Shown piece after piece: positions 49,975 through 58,581 of a DNA stretch of 64,000 nt; positions within the stretch are counted from its first letter, which is position 1, and each line of letters opens with the position of its first letter. This DNA is from Streptomyces apocyni (GTDB taxonomy: Bacteria; Actinomycetota; Actinomycetes; Streptomycetales; Streptomycetaceae). The stretch lies in contig NZ_WHOM01000077.1 of assembly GCF_009739465.1 (NCBI RefSeq), forward strand, positions 1 to 64,000, read 5' to 3'. A program made the position numbers and the translations under genes. The notes beneath the pieces are model-generated. The model was not told the origin of the DNA. It saw only the letters and a program-made list of their open reading frames with translations, and made no database searches.

Positions 49975-50188
49975 GGCCCACCCCGCACACGCTGGGATGA
50001 TTCGACCGAGCCGCGTCCGCCGGATCAGGAGGCGTACTCCGCCCAGCACAGGCAGGGATGACTCCTGCTCACCCGGGAGCCGCAGGTTCTGCCCGTATAC
50101 TCCGCCCCGCACGCGCAGGGATGACTCACGGCGGCATCAGGCCTGTGGTCTCAGTGGCATCTCCGCCCCGCACGCGCAGGGTTGACTC
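49975..50188 (+). CRISPR. Short CRISPR array, 4 repeats, same repeat family
   Basis: Repeats at 49975-50003, 50036-50064, 50099-50127 and 50160-50188, with spacers of 32, 34 and 32 bp. The third copy matches the first array's core; the first and second are degenerate (for example GCCCAGCACAGGCAGGGATG in the second). It ends 26 bp before the inverted end of an IS. The degeneration at the left end suggests the array is old and its adaptation end is not obvious. Confidence 0.85.
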
Positions 50189-50281
50189 AGCGCAGAAGAG
50201 GCAGACCGGCATCGAAGTGCTGTCCCGTAAATGATCTTCGGGTTGCCTCGGGCATGGTTGGCCGCTGTGCGGCCCGCTCGC

Positions 50282-51047
50282 TTATCCGGCGAGGGCGAGG
50301 CTGTGCATCCGGGCGAGCCGAGCATGGCGTGATGGACGCCGTCGCCTTTGAGGCGGCAGTCGCGGAGGATCTTCCATGTCTTCATGCGGGCGAAGGCGTG
50401 CTCGACGCGGGCTCGGACCTGCTCGTGGGACTTGTTGTGTTCCTCTTTCCAGTCCGGGAGTCCGGCCTGGCCGCGCTCGCGGCGGTGCGGGATGACGAGT
50501 CCGGTGCCCGGGTAGCCGCCGTCGGCGATCGTCATAGTCTTGCCGACGACGGCCTTGGCGCCGGACTCCTCCCATGCCTTGCAGTCGTTGCGGTTCCCGG
50601 CGAGCGGCCGGCCGACCACGACGACCAGGCGGGTGTCGGCGTCGATGACGACCTGGTGGTTGGTGGAGTACCGGTAGTTCTTCGACCGCTCGGCAATGGT
50701 GTGGTCGCGGGTGGGGACCAGGGTGCCGTCCACGATGAGCACGGTGTCCCTGGCGAACCTCTTGCGGGGCTGAAGCGCGAGCATCGGCCCGAGGTGGTCA
50801 ATGATGCGGTCCGCCGCCGACTTGGACACCCCGAACAGCGGGGCGAGTTGCCGCATGGTCAGGTTCGTGCGCCAGTAGGCCACAGCAGGGCCCGGTCCTC
50901 CAGAGAAGGGCGCCACGGCCGGCCCTTGCGGGCGGCGTCCGCACCCTGGCGCCGCAGAACGGTCACCAGCTTCCCGAACTGCCTCGCGCTCAGCCCGCTG
51001 AACGGGGCTATCCAGGACGGCTCCGACGCCGTGATCACACCAGCCAC
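50282..51047 (-). pseudogene. IS5-family transposase with two frameshifts
   Basis: The start frame gives MAGVITASEPSWIAPFSGLS then LEDRALL. It shifts near 50878 to TNLTMRQLAPLFGVSKSAAD, IVDGTLVPTRDHTIAERSKN, GRPLAGNRNDCKAWEESG, IADGGYPGTGLVIPHRRE and RARVEHAFARMKTWKILR. A second shift near 50312 restores ARMHSLALAG and stop. D (VDGT), D (ADGGY) and E (VEHAF) are the DDE triad. Two single-base indels make it non-functional unless produced by frameshifting. Confidence 0.85.
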
Positions 51048-51147
51048 GGCGAGATCGTCTCATCTTGATCATGCTGCGGGGCACGCCAGCCTCTGACGGG
51101 ACACATCTCGGTCGCCCGGACGGATTCGGCATGAGAGCCTCACGCCC

Positions 51148-51561
51148 GTGGCTACTGAAACCGAGGTGGGAGAGCTGTTGCACCAGCGCGGCTGGCGGAC
51201 GACATTCACGGTCACCCAAAGGGTGAACGCGTGGGCTGCCCTGGTGAGCGTCATCGAGCGCGGCTACGGCGACGACATCTACGAGTACACCAACGACCTC
51301 TACTGCCGAAACTGGCTGCACGAAGCGTGGCTCCTGCTGGACGAACACGTCGTCCAGCTCTGGACCCCGCGGATCAAAGCCCTGGACGCCCAATACAAGG
51401 CCGCGACCATCGACGACGACGGCCAAGCACTCGATCAGTTCCACAGGCTGCCCGGCCCCGACCTGTGGTGGTGGCGGCGCCACCCCCGCATCCTCACCGG
51501 AGACCTCGGGCGTTCGCTTCGCTCGGCCGGCGCCATCGGCGCCGATCCGGACACGGCATGA
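51148..51561 (+). CDS. Passenger gene inside the IS, unknown function
   Basis: 137 residues, GTG 51148. The sequence is well balanced (LLHQRGWRTTFTVTQRVNAW, YEYTNDLYCRNWLHEAWLLL, PDLWWWRRHPRILTGDL) and unlike its surroundings in being rich in Trp and Tyr. It is transcribed away from the transposase and lies wholly between the inverted ends. No family recognised; it may be an IS-carried regulator or simply a trapped gene. Confidence 0.6.
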   Translation: MATETEVGELLHQRGWRTTFTVTQRVNAWAALVSVIERGYGDDIYEYTNDLYCRNWLHEAWLLLDEHVVQLWTPRIKALDAQYKAATIDDDGQALDQFHRLPGPDLWWWRRHPRILTGDLGRSLRSAGAIGADPDTA

Positions 51562-51594
51562 CCCTCAGCCTCGTGGGATTACGAGACAGCACTT

Positions 51595-51879
51595 AGCCGA
51601 ATTCCGCCCAGCTGGAAGAACCTGCAGGTCAAGTAGGGTTAACTATCGGCATTCTCACTTCAATGTCCTGCAGTTTCCCATCTGACGTCACATCAACTTC
51701 TCACCGGCTGCCGCCCTTGATTCTGCCGAGGATCAGCAAATGAGCACGTGACAAGGGCTGCAGCAACAGCGGAACATATGACGTCGAGCTGAGAACTTCG
51801 CCGGACATCAAAGTGAGACTCAGCAATTCAACCGGCGCCGCACCGGCTGGTGTGCCCACGGCATCAGCAAGCCGCCCCC
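51595..51879. other. Gap without a gene
   Basis: 285 bp, lower GC in its first half (51600-51800). No reading frame of interest and no strong repeat. Confidence 0.4.
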
Positions 51880-52311
51880 GGCCCACGACTCACCTCCCCT
51901 ATCCGCACAGGGGCCGTGTCAGAATTCGCCGCCGTAATCTACGCCCACCAGCGCCTCCTGCGGCACCCGCGTGCCAACACCGCCTGGGCCACAGCGCGCG
52001 CCATCACCACCCGCTGGTACGACCACCAGCAACACCTCACCCATCGCTGGCACACCCGCCTGACCCGGCTCTGCGCGGCCAACCCCCACCTGGCCACCAC
52101 GGGCAGTGCCTCCCCCGCCCTGCTGACCCGCGACCTGGTGATCTACCCGGAAACCGTTGCCCTCGCCCGTGCACTCGCCGCCCTCCCGAACCGGCCACAC
52201 CGCGACACCGGCAAAGCCCTCAACCTCATCGCCGACCGACTCGGACTGCCCCGCCTGGCCAGCAACGCGAACGATCCCCTCCGGGTCTTCCTCACCCACA
52301 CACGCCACTGA
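51880..52311 (+). pseudogene. C-terminal remnant of a second TniQ
   Basis: About 140 codons: AAVIYAHQRLLRHPRANTAW, ARAITTRWYDHQQHLTHRW, LLTRDLVIYPETVALARALA and LGLPRLASNANDPLRVFL. The YPETVALARAL block and the helices before it line up with the TniQ at 18621 (YPETIAVARLLG). The zinc-knuckle half is missing. It shows an earlier Tn7-like element in the same region. Confidence 0.7.
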
Positions 52312-52489
52312 CCAGCATCATCCGGAACCCCAAACCCCCCGAGAGCGCAGCCCGCCTATAGACGCGCCACCACACCTACGAGAAAGCCAAGATCAATCCC
52401 ACACAACTACTGAACCGCAGGCCAAGCGCCCGAACAACCAAACCGAACGCACACCCAGTCCACGCCCATCACGCCCGAACGCAACCACT

Positions 52490-53047
52490 TCAGCCGTCCC
52501 GAGTCCCACTCCAAAGACGAAACACCAGACCAAAGCAGTCCAGCGCCCTGAAGATCACTGCTCCGTCACAGTCCAGGCCCAGCTCGCTGAGGGGATCCGG
52601 CCAACGCGACCCGGCAACCTCAGGCTCCCGCCCAGTCAGCAAAGCCCGCCCCGCCCGACGGTCCCTGCGGATCACCCGATGCAACGTCGACGCCGACGGC
52701 ACCGAAACCCCGCCACCAGCATCGACCAGCCGACGCCTCAGCTCAGCGACATTCCCTCCCACCTCGCCAAGCAGCTCCCACACCTCGTCCGACACCGCGT
52801 ACCCCTGCCGGACCGGCGTCTCCACACGCCCCGTCGCCTTCGCCTGCCCCAGCCAGCGCCACACCGTACGCTCCGAAACACCCACCACCTCTGCGACCGC
52901 ACGCACATGCCGCGTCGACAACTCCCCCGCCTGCTGCCGCTCCAGCAAACGACGCACCACCAACGCCCTCGGCAGCCCAGCCCCCCGACCGGCCCCTACA
53001 CCCTGATCCACCCCACGATCACACCGGCCCGGCCCACCGCATCGCAT
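52490..53047 (-). pseudogene. N-terminal fragment of a Mu/TniA-like integrase
   Basis: VVRRLLERQQAGELSTRHVR, AEVVGVSERTVWRWLGQAKA, then VAELRRRLVDAGGGVSVPSA and TLHRVIRRDRRAGRALL. This is the paired HTH region that precedes the DDE core in Mu-type transposases. After about 52620 the sequence loses sense and no catalytic core follows. Confidence 0.65.
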
Positions 53048-53754
53048 CAGAACTCACGAAACTGAGACAGCATCAGCTGCCATGGGATAAAGCCCCACGA
53101 CAGCAACACCCACCCACGGCCTCTCACCTCATGACAGTGCCGACCTCGCCCCAACACCCCACTGACCAGCGCCAACACAAAACAACACCAGACCAGCACC
53201 ACCGACTCTCACCATTACTGACCCCAAGCCGAGAGATCGCACCAAGACGAGACGCGACAAGCTCACCCAGGACCAGCTGTACGCACTGCGGGAGTTGGGC
53301 ATCGAATGGGCATAGCCGGAAGGAACTGGGCGTGGAATGGGCGTGACACCACGGCTCGTTGCACTGGCTGGACACACCGACGTATGAAGTGACCCCGCGA
53401 GTCGTGGCCCGGGGCTTCGTGCTCTCGGCGGTAGAGGACGCCCACCGAGACGCCCTGGCTGGCGTCCGCTGCCGGGTCATCTGCAGATCGAAGAATTGAG
53501 CACCGACACCACCAGCATGAGCCCGTATACGGCGTTGATGCGCGTGTACTGAACGCGCGATACGCCGTGGCACTCGGGTGCCGGCCGAATACGCGCGGGA
53601 TGCAGAGGGATGGGATTCTGGTCCGCCAGGCCGCCTCAGCACCTCCGGTTTCCGTCACAGCGGGCAGGGCCTTCCGCCTGTGCATGCGGCGATACGCCTG
53701 CCCCAGTGGGAAGGTAGACGTGTCCTGCGCGAATAGATCTTTAAAGGGGGACAC
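53048..53754. other. Region of decayed ends and the apeA-like promoter
   Basis: Apart from the helicase-associated fragment, a short plausible reading end (LHWLDTPTYEVTPRVVARGF to a stop at about 53500) is visible but unassigned. The sequence AGATCTTTAAAGGGGG just before 53755 includes the ribosome site of the next gene. Confidence 0.4.
53241..53315 (+). pseudogene. End of a helicase-associated-domain protein
   Basis: TKTRRDKLTQDQLYALRELG then IEWA and stop matches the usual last residues of actinomycete helicase-associated-domain proteins. The last segment is partly repeated just downstream (KELGVEWA, stop), a small tandem duplication. Nothing else of the gene remains. Confidence 0.5.
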
Positions 53755-55113
53755 GTGGGTGGAGAGCATCATGGCGCATGGTGGACTCCGGATGCGCCAG
53801 ATCTGCGGGTGCCGGGTTCGCTGACCCGCACCGCGGACGGATGGCGCCTGAGCCTCATCGGCACCCTGATGGTGAACTCGGGCGGCTGGGACGGCCTTCA
53901 CCTTGTCCCACCCCACATCATCTGGGGATCCTGTCAGGGCGTCCCGTACACCCTGCTGCAGTGCTTCCTGCAGTCTGACGTGCAGGGACCGGACCCCAGC
54001 GCAACCCACAGCGCCAGCGATCAGTGGACCATGACCTGGCGCGTCGAGCAGCTGGTCCGCAGGGGTGAGATCACCGAGTCGACCCGCTTTCGTGCAGTGG
54101 CGTTCGAGCTCACCGGCCTGCCGGCCTCGTGGCCTTTGAGCGGGCTGCGCGGCCCGCAGGCGCGTTCCGGACCCTACGCAGCGCCCGACGACGTGACCAT
54201 CCCCCTGGACGACGGAGCGATCCGCATCGGTGTCCGGGACAGCCGCCGCTTCGGCCGCCGGGTGAAATCCCTGCAGGAACACGTGGAGGTCAGCGCCGAC
54301 AGACGTTCAGGCTTCACCCTGGACGAGGTGGAGAAGGAAATCGCAGGCCCCCTGCGGGCCCTGGTCGCCATCGGGGTCGACGAGCCGGTCAGCGTGTTCA
54401 ACCTGCGCCTCGTGCCGGACGATCCCCTCACTCAAGGCGGGCCGCCGCGCTTCCTCGAAGTCGACCCTCACGACGGCGAGGAACCCGAAGAACCTGCGCC
54501 GACGATGCACGCCCCGCTGCCGCTGTCCCCTTCCCTGGACGGCATGCCATCGTTCATCCCAGCGTGGCTGGAGCTGGCCCGCCGCTGCTCCGTTCCGCTG
54601 GACGCAGTAGAGCCCCACCGACGGCCCGGGTCCCTGCAACTGCAGCTCCTGGACGTCGTCAACGCAGCCGAGACACTCCATCGCGCTCTTCACGAGGAAC
54701 TGGCGGAGCATCCTTTCGCGGAACGCGTGCGCAGGGCGCTCGATGACGCGGGAGGCTTCAACGCTGCCCAGCGCCGCGACGTACGTGACGCAGTCACGGT
54801 ATTCATGGGCATCACGCTGGAAAAGCGCCTCCTGGCCCTGGCCGAAGAACTCGGGCCCGAGGTATGCCAGTGGCTCTTCAACGGCACAGTCAAACCGTGG
54901 GCCTATGTGACAGCCCGCATCCGCAACGCACTGAGCCACGGCTTCACCGCCCCCGACGGAGTCCACGAAGATCCCGGGGCGCTCGCGGGCGCGCTGCATC
55001 TGACCAAGGCCGTCATCACGCTCCGGCTCCTCACCGAGGCCGGCCTGCCCTCGGGCGCGGTCCTGACCGCACAGCTCGACAGGCACCCCGGGATGCGCTC
55101 CCTGGCCAAGTAG
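53755..55113 (+). CDS. ApeA-like HEPN anti-phage protein
   Basis: 452 residues, GTG 53755 after AAAGGGGG. The N-terminus (GAWWTPDAPDLRVPGSLT, then GWRLSLIGTLM) matches the ApeA N-terminal domain with its G-x-W-W-x-P opening. The C-terminal 150 residues are helical with RIRNALSHGF near residue 385. This is the R-x4-H catalytic motif of HEPN ribonucleases, flanked by YVTARIRN. HEPN/ApeA proteins are thought to cut RNA on infection and stop growth. The gene is full length for the family and stands alone next to decayed DNA. Confidence 0.8.
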   Translation: MGGEHHGAWWTPDAPDLRVPGSLTRTADGWRLSLIGTLMVNSGGWDGLHLVPPHIIWGSCQGVPYTLLQCFLQSDVQGPDPSATHSASDQWTMTWRVEQLVRRGEITESTRFRAVAFELTGLPASWPLSGLRGPQARSGPYAAPDDVTIPLDDGAIRIGVRDSRRFGRRVKSLQEHVEVSADRRSGFTLDEVEKEIAGPLRALVAIGVDEPVSVFNLRLVPDDPLTQGGPPRFLEVDPHDGEEPEEPAPTMHAPLPLSPSLDGMPSFIPAWLELARRCSVPLDAVEPHRRPGSLQLQLLDVVNAAETLHRALHEELAEHPFAERVRRALDDAGGFNAAQRRDVRDAVTVFMGITLEKRLLALAEELGPEVCQWLFNGTVKPWAYVTARIRNALSHGFTAPDGVHEDPGALAGALHLTKAVITLRLLTEAGLPSGAVLTAQLDRHPGMRSLAK

Positions 55114-55400
55114 AGCATCGCCGACTGGCCCGCACTGGCCCACCGCGTCAGCCCAAACCAGTGGCCGCGGCCCCAACCCGAACGCCCCGAGGACCAATCG
55201 GCATCGTCAGAGAGCGCGGGTGAGATGCCGCACGGCGCCGAGGGCAGCCCGCAGTTGCCGGAGTGACGGGCGCGACAACACCTTCGCCGCGCACGGGGCC
55301 GACTGTGTGGCCCCGCCACGCCCCATACTCAAGCGTCGGCAGGCAGGCCAGGCCGGTGCCGAGCATGATGCGGTCGACGGGGCTCGCGGCTGTTCGAGAT
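55114..55400. other. Convergent gap between the apeA-like gene and tpg
   Basis: No gene or clear terminator seen in 287 bp. Confidence 0.35.
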
Positions 55401-55958
55401 CTACAGGTCGAACTCGAGGTGCTCAATGCTGGTGAGGTGGACCTCCTCCAGCTGGCCGGCGCGGCGGCCGTTGTCCTGGAAGTACACCTCCTTGAGTGCT
55501 TCGGCGGCGATCTGCTGGAGCTGCTGGTCCGTGGCGCCGTGCTCCTGGGCGTCGAAGAGGCGGGCGGCGTGCTGCGGCGGCAGAGCGACCGTGAGGTGTC
55601 GGAGGCGGTCCTCGTCCGTCGTCCCGATCGGCGCGGTGTAGCCGATCCGGGCGCGGGTGTCGATGACGATGCCGCCGGTGGTCGCCGCCTTCTGACGCGC
55701 CTTGGCACGGATCTGCGGCTGCCACCGCTTCTTCACTTCGGCCTCCAAGCGGGCGGCAAGGTCCGGGCGGGGCTTTTTGATCTGGTCCTTCACGTACCGC
55801 TCTACGGTGCGCTGGGAGATCCGCAGCATCTGGGCGACCGCCTTGGTGCCCTTGAGCTGCTTGACCAAGTACCGCATCTGCGCGCCCGCGCTCTTGGGCG
55901 CCGGGCGAGTGAACGCCTTCTGCACCGCGGCGTCCAGGCCGTCCCCGAACACGCTCAT
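55401..55958 (-). CDS. tpg: Telomere-protecting terminal protein Tpg
   Basis: 185 residues, the usual Tpg size. AQMLRISQRTVERYVKDQIK is the N-terminal HTH, KRWQPQIRAKARQKA the basic segment, and GIVIDTRARIGYTAPIGTTD the conserved strand block. LPPQHAARLFDAQEHGATDQ and HLTSIEHLEFDL complete the family pattern. Tpg is bound covalently to the 5' ends of streptomycete linear DNA and serves as a primer for end patching. The gene follows a 5'-truncated tap by 6 bases, as in normal tap-tpg operons. Whether it is still expressed depends on the operon joined upstream at 56.6 kb. Confidence 0.92.
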   Translation of the reverse strand: MSVFGDGLDAAVQKAFTRPAPKSAGAQMRYLVKQLKGTKAVAQMLRISQRTVERYVKDQIKKPRPDLAARLEAEVKKRWQPQIRAKARQKAATTGGIVIDTRARIGYTAPIGTTDEDRLRHLTVALPPQHAARLFDAQEHGATDQQLQQIAAEALKEVYFQDNGRRAGQLEEVHLTSIEHLEFDL

Positions 55959-55964
55959 CGCCCA

Positions 55965-56575
55965 CTACTCCCCGTTGTCGACGTCGGTGACGGTGCCGTC
56001 CTTGATGTACCGGGCGAGGTTGAGCTCCGGCGCGTTGAACCGCTCGCGGACCTCTTCGCCCCACAGCACGCTCTGGGTGCCCTCGTGCTTGACCAGGCCC
56101 GGGTTGATGCCGAGCTTGAACCCGCCGGGCAGCGGCTTGCCCTCCCGGTAGGGCAGAAGGTCCAGCGGGCCGGTGCCGCCTGCCGCGTAGACGACGCAGT
56201 CGGACAGGACCGCGACCGGGTACTGCCCCGTGAACGCCGCATGCTTGACAATCTTGCGGTGGAGGTTGATCCGGGTGCGGGAGATGACGGCCGCGCGGAT
56301 GTCCGGCCGCCACGTCGGGCGGGACAGCGCCCGCCACGGCTCACACGGGCGCCAGCCCTCGCCACGCGGCCGCTCGCGCAGCTTGCCCAGACCGCCCTTC
56401 ACCGTCGCCTTGACCGCCGAGACAACGATCGCCAGCTGAGGGTCACGGCCGCGGTAGCCGTCCATCGCCGCCAGGAAGTCAGCCGGCGCCATGCCCGCGT
56501 CCACGCCGAGATCGGCCATCGTGGCGAGGAAAGCATCACGCAGCCGCTGATACCAGCCGTCCCCTTTGTGACGAC
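55965..56575 (-). pseudogene. tap: Truncated tap (C-terminal quarter)
   Basis: The conserved frame begins near 56575 (GDGWYQRLRDAFLATMADLG) and goes on with QLAIVVSAVKATVKGG, WRPDIRAAVISRTRINLHRK and YPVAVLSDCVVYAAGG, ending 6 bases before tpg. These match the last 190 or so residues of the full-length Tap at 11431. The first 550 codons have been lost. The junction lies about 55 bases after the stop of the 56631 gene. An internal ATG (56519) could still produce the C-terminal domain. Confidence 0.85.
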
Positions 56576-56630
56576 TCGTGGATGGCGCTGGCCACGGCAG
56601 GAAAAGAGGGGGCGCGGTGGGCGCGGGTGG

Positions 56631-57473
56631 TCAACGTGTGGCGCTTTCTCCCATCGGCGCGGGTTGTGCTGATGCGGTGGGGCGTGGTCGCAGGGGGGTG
56701 CGGGTGCGGAGCGGCTGGCGGGCGGGGCGTGTGCCGGGGGCGGCGGGTCGGTCTTCGGCCGCGTCCAGGAGGGCGCTGATGCGGTGGGCGAAGTCGGGGC
56801 CGGGCATCGGCAGGTCCATCTCGGGCTGGCGGAGGTAGCCGGCTGCGACGGCGGTGGGGATGTAGGCCATGAGTTCGCTGACGACAGCGGACGGGGGACG
56901 GGCTGTGCGCTTCGCGAGGTGGCGCAGGACGCGCAGCATGGTAGTGGTGGACGCGTTGGTGACCTGGTGGCCGGCTGGGTGCCAGGGCTGTGCCGCTGGT
57001 GTCGGCTGGGCTGGCTGGTCGCCGGGGCCGGCTGGGGTGTGGACGTCGTTGGTCTGCTGATGCCACCAGTGGGCGGCGTCTTTCTCGCCCAGGGCCAGGT
57101 GGTGGAGGTAGAGGCAGTACGCGGCGGCGGCTTGGCCGCCGCCTGCGGCGTACTGCCACCAGAAGCGGGCGCCGTCGTCGGTGTCGGTGAGCTGCAGCAC
57201 GCACGCGAGGATCATGGCGCTGCGGGGCTGGGGCAGTTGCTCGGTGACGAACTCGGCCACGTCGTCGGCGAGGGTGTGGGTCACGAGCGTTTCGCACAGC
57301 GCCCGCAGATCTTCCGCGGCAGTGGTGCAGGTGCTGTCCGCAGCGTGCGCGTCGCCGGCTGGGAGCGGTTCGCGGGAGGTGATGGTGGTCCTGGCAGGCG
57401 GGATGCGGTCCGGGGGCACCGTGCGGTCACGGACCAGCCGGGCGCGGGAGAGGATTTCTTCGATGCGTTTCAT
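56631..57473 (-). CDS. Unknown protein of the sigma operon
   Basis: 280 residues, ATG 57473 overlapping the sigma-gene stop by ATGA. The central part is helical (AEDLRALCETLVTHTLADDV, RFWWQYAAGGGQAAAAYCLY, LHHLALGEKDAAHWWHQQ) in the style of TPR/Sel1-like repeats. A later MLRVLRHLAKRTARPPSAVV helix is followed by an Arg/Pro-rich disordered tail. Helical-repeat proteins of this kind often sit behind sigma-like genes in streptomycetes, to my memory. A role as binding partner of the sigma factor is inferred. Confidence 0.7.
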   Translation of the reverse strand: MKRIEEILSRARLVRDRTVPPDRIPPARTTITSREPLPAGDAHAADSTCTTAAEDLRALCETLVTHTLADDVAEFVTEQLPQPRSAMILACVLQLTDTDDGARFWWQYAAGGGQAAAAYCLYLHHLALGEKDAAHWWHQQTNDVHTPAGPGDQPAQPTPAAQPWHPAGHQVTNASTTTMLRVLRHLAKRTARPPSAVVSELMAYIPTAVAAGYLRQPEMDLPMPGPDFAHRISALLDAAEDRPAAPGTRPARQPLRTRTPLRPRPTASAQPAPMGESATR

Positions 57474-58372
57474 GCGGTGTCCCCTTCGGTCTCGGGCGGC
57501 GGGCAGATGACGCTCTCCAGGAAGTGGGCGGCGTGACGCTCACCGGAGCGGACCGTGGCCACGGAGACGCCTAGGAGAGCGGAAACGTCCTCGGGGCGGA
57601 TCCCGTACAACTGGCGCAACACCAGGACGTCGAGCTGCTGGTCGGGCAGGCGGCTCATGACGGTGAAAAGCTGGAGGCTCTCCCCCAGTTGGTCCATGCG
57701 CTCGGCCTCGGTGGCCAGGTTCCGCAGCGCGATGGTGTCGAAGGCGGCCGTTCCGAATTCGGGCCGGCCATCGATATGCGGGGTACGGGCCATGACGGTG
57801 GCGCGCAGGGTCTGCCAGGCGAACCGTCGGGTGTCGGGGCTCGCAAGTGCCTCGTTCCAGCGGAGCCAGAGGATGTCGAAGGTGTCGCAGACGGCTGTGT
57901 CGCGTTGGTCGTCATCGAGGAAGACCTGCGCGTACAGGCGGTAGTCGTTCTCCACCAGTTCACGGAACGCGCGGTGATCGAGGGGCGGCGTGTGAGACGT
58001 CGTCAAAGACGACTTCTCGCTGCATCGTTCGATCCAGTCGCTGGACTTCTGGGCCTCGAGTGCCGCTTGGCGCCACAGCCGGTACAGGGGCCAGCCGGGT
58101 ATCTTCAGCTGGATGGACAGACTGAGGATGATCTCCCACCGGGGATAGAGCCCGGTTCCTCGCAGCAGCTCAGAGATCTTCGACTTGGCGAGCGGGACCC
58201 TGACGCTGAGATCGCTGAGGGTCAGCCCACTCTTCAGGTAGGTGTACCGCAGTGGTTCAAGCCAGGCCCGGTGGACGGTCCCCACCCCGTCCGCGATCGG
58301 CCCCAGTTTGCGGCCAGGTCTCAGGGGTGCGGGTCTGGCCGGGGACGGAGGCGGTTCGCTGGGAGTCGTCAC
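57470..58372 (-). CDS. XRE-HTH plus sigma region 4 regulator
   Basis: 300 residues from GTG 58372, overlapping the upstream stop by GTGA. The N-terminal part (TYLKSGLTLSDLSVRVPLAK, SKISELLRGTGLYPRWEIIL) is an XRE-type HTH. The C-terminal part (TVMSRLPDQQLDVLVLRQLY then GIRPEDVSALLGVSVATVRS) is a sigma region 4 with the usual D-V-x-x-L-L-G-V-S-x-x-T-V-x-S recognition helix. Between them lies a helical region (AFRELVENDYRLYAQVF). Combining the two is a known streptomycete design for plasmid or accessory regulators. With the tiny membrane protein upstream it mirrors the 5551-6601 pair. Confidence 0.8.
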   Translation of the reverse strand: MTTPSEPPPSPARPAPLRPGRKLGPIADGVGTVHRAWLEPLRYTYLKSGLTLSDLSVRVPLAKSKISELLRGTGLYPRWEIILSLSIQLKIPGWPLYRLWRQAALEAQKSSDWIERCSEKSSLTTSHTPPLDHRAFRELVENDYRLYAQVFLDDDQRDTAVCDTFDILWLRWNEALASPDTRRFAWQTLRATVMARTPHIDGRPEFGTAAFDTIALRNLATEAERMDQLGESLQLFTVMSRLPDQQLDVLVLRQLYGIRPEDVSALLGVSVATVRSGERHAAHFLESVICPPPETEGDTA

Positions 58373-58581
58373 GGGGCGCTGCCCTCCTTGTCGGGCCCGG
58401 CGTCCGCGCGGTGCCCCGAGGTCGGCCCGGTCTGGGTACGGGCGGCGCGGATGAGCTGCTGCACCACGAGTCCGAGAACGGGCGCCAGCGCGGCGATCGC
58501 GGCGGTCTGCCCCATCGCCGCCATCACCAGGCTCCAGGCGAACACCGTCGCCATGATGATCAGTATCTGCTTCAGTCCCAT
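58369..58581 (-). CDS. Tiny membrane protein ahead of the sigma-like gene
   Basis: 70 residues. ATG 58581 was chosen for its GAGGAG six bases upstream, rather than earlier in-frame ATGs. A hydrophobic hairpin (QILIIMATVFAWSLVMAA, then AIAALAPVLGLVVQQLI) is followed by a polar tail. Its stop overlaps the next start. The same arrangement of a small membrane gene followed by a sigma-like gene occurs at 5551. No family name. Confidence 0.65.
   Translation of the reverse strand: MGLKQILIIMATVFAWSLVMAAMGQTAAIAALAPVLGLVVQQLIRAARTQTGPTSGHRADAGPDKEGSAP

Larger units (their letters stand above)
50215..51594 (-). mobile_element. IS5-group insertion sequence with passenger gene
   Basis: AAGTGCTGTCCCGTAA at 50215-50230 and the reverse complement of AAGTGCTGTCTCGTAA at 51579-51594 form 16-bp terminal inverted repeats with one mismatch. 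They enclose a decayed transposase (minus) and an intact-looking gene (plus). The size is 1.38 kb. No clear target duplication was seen. Confidence 0.8.

Noticed and set aside
55263..56672. Plus-strand frame of 469 codons opposite tpg/tap
   Set aside because: Antisense shadow; the minus strand encodes the clear Tpg and Tap segments.
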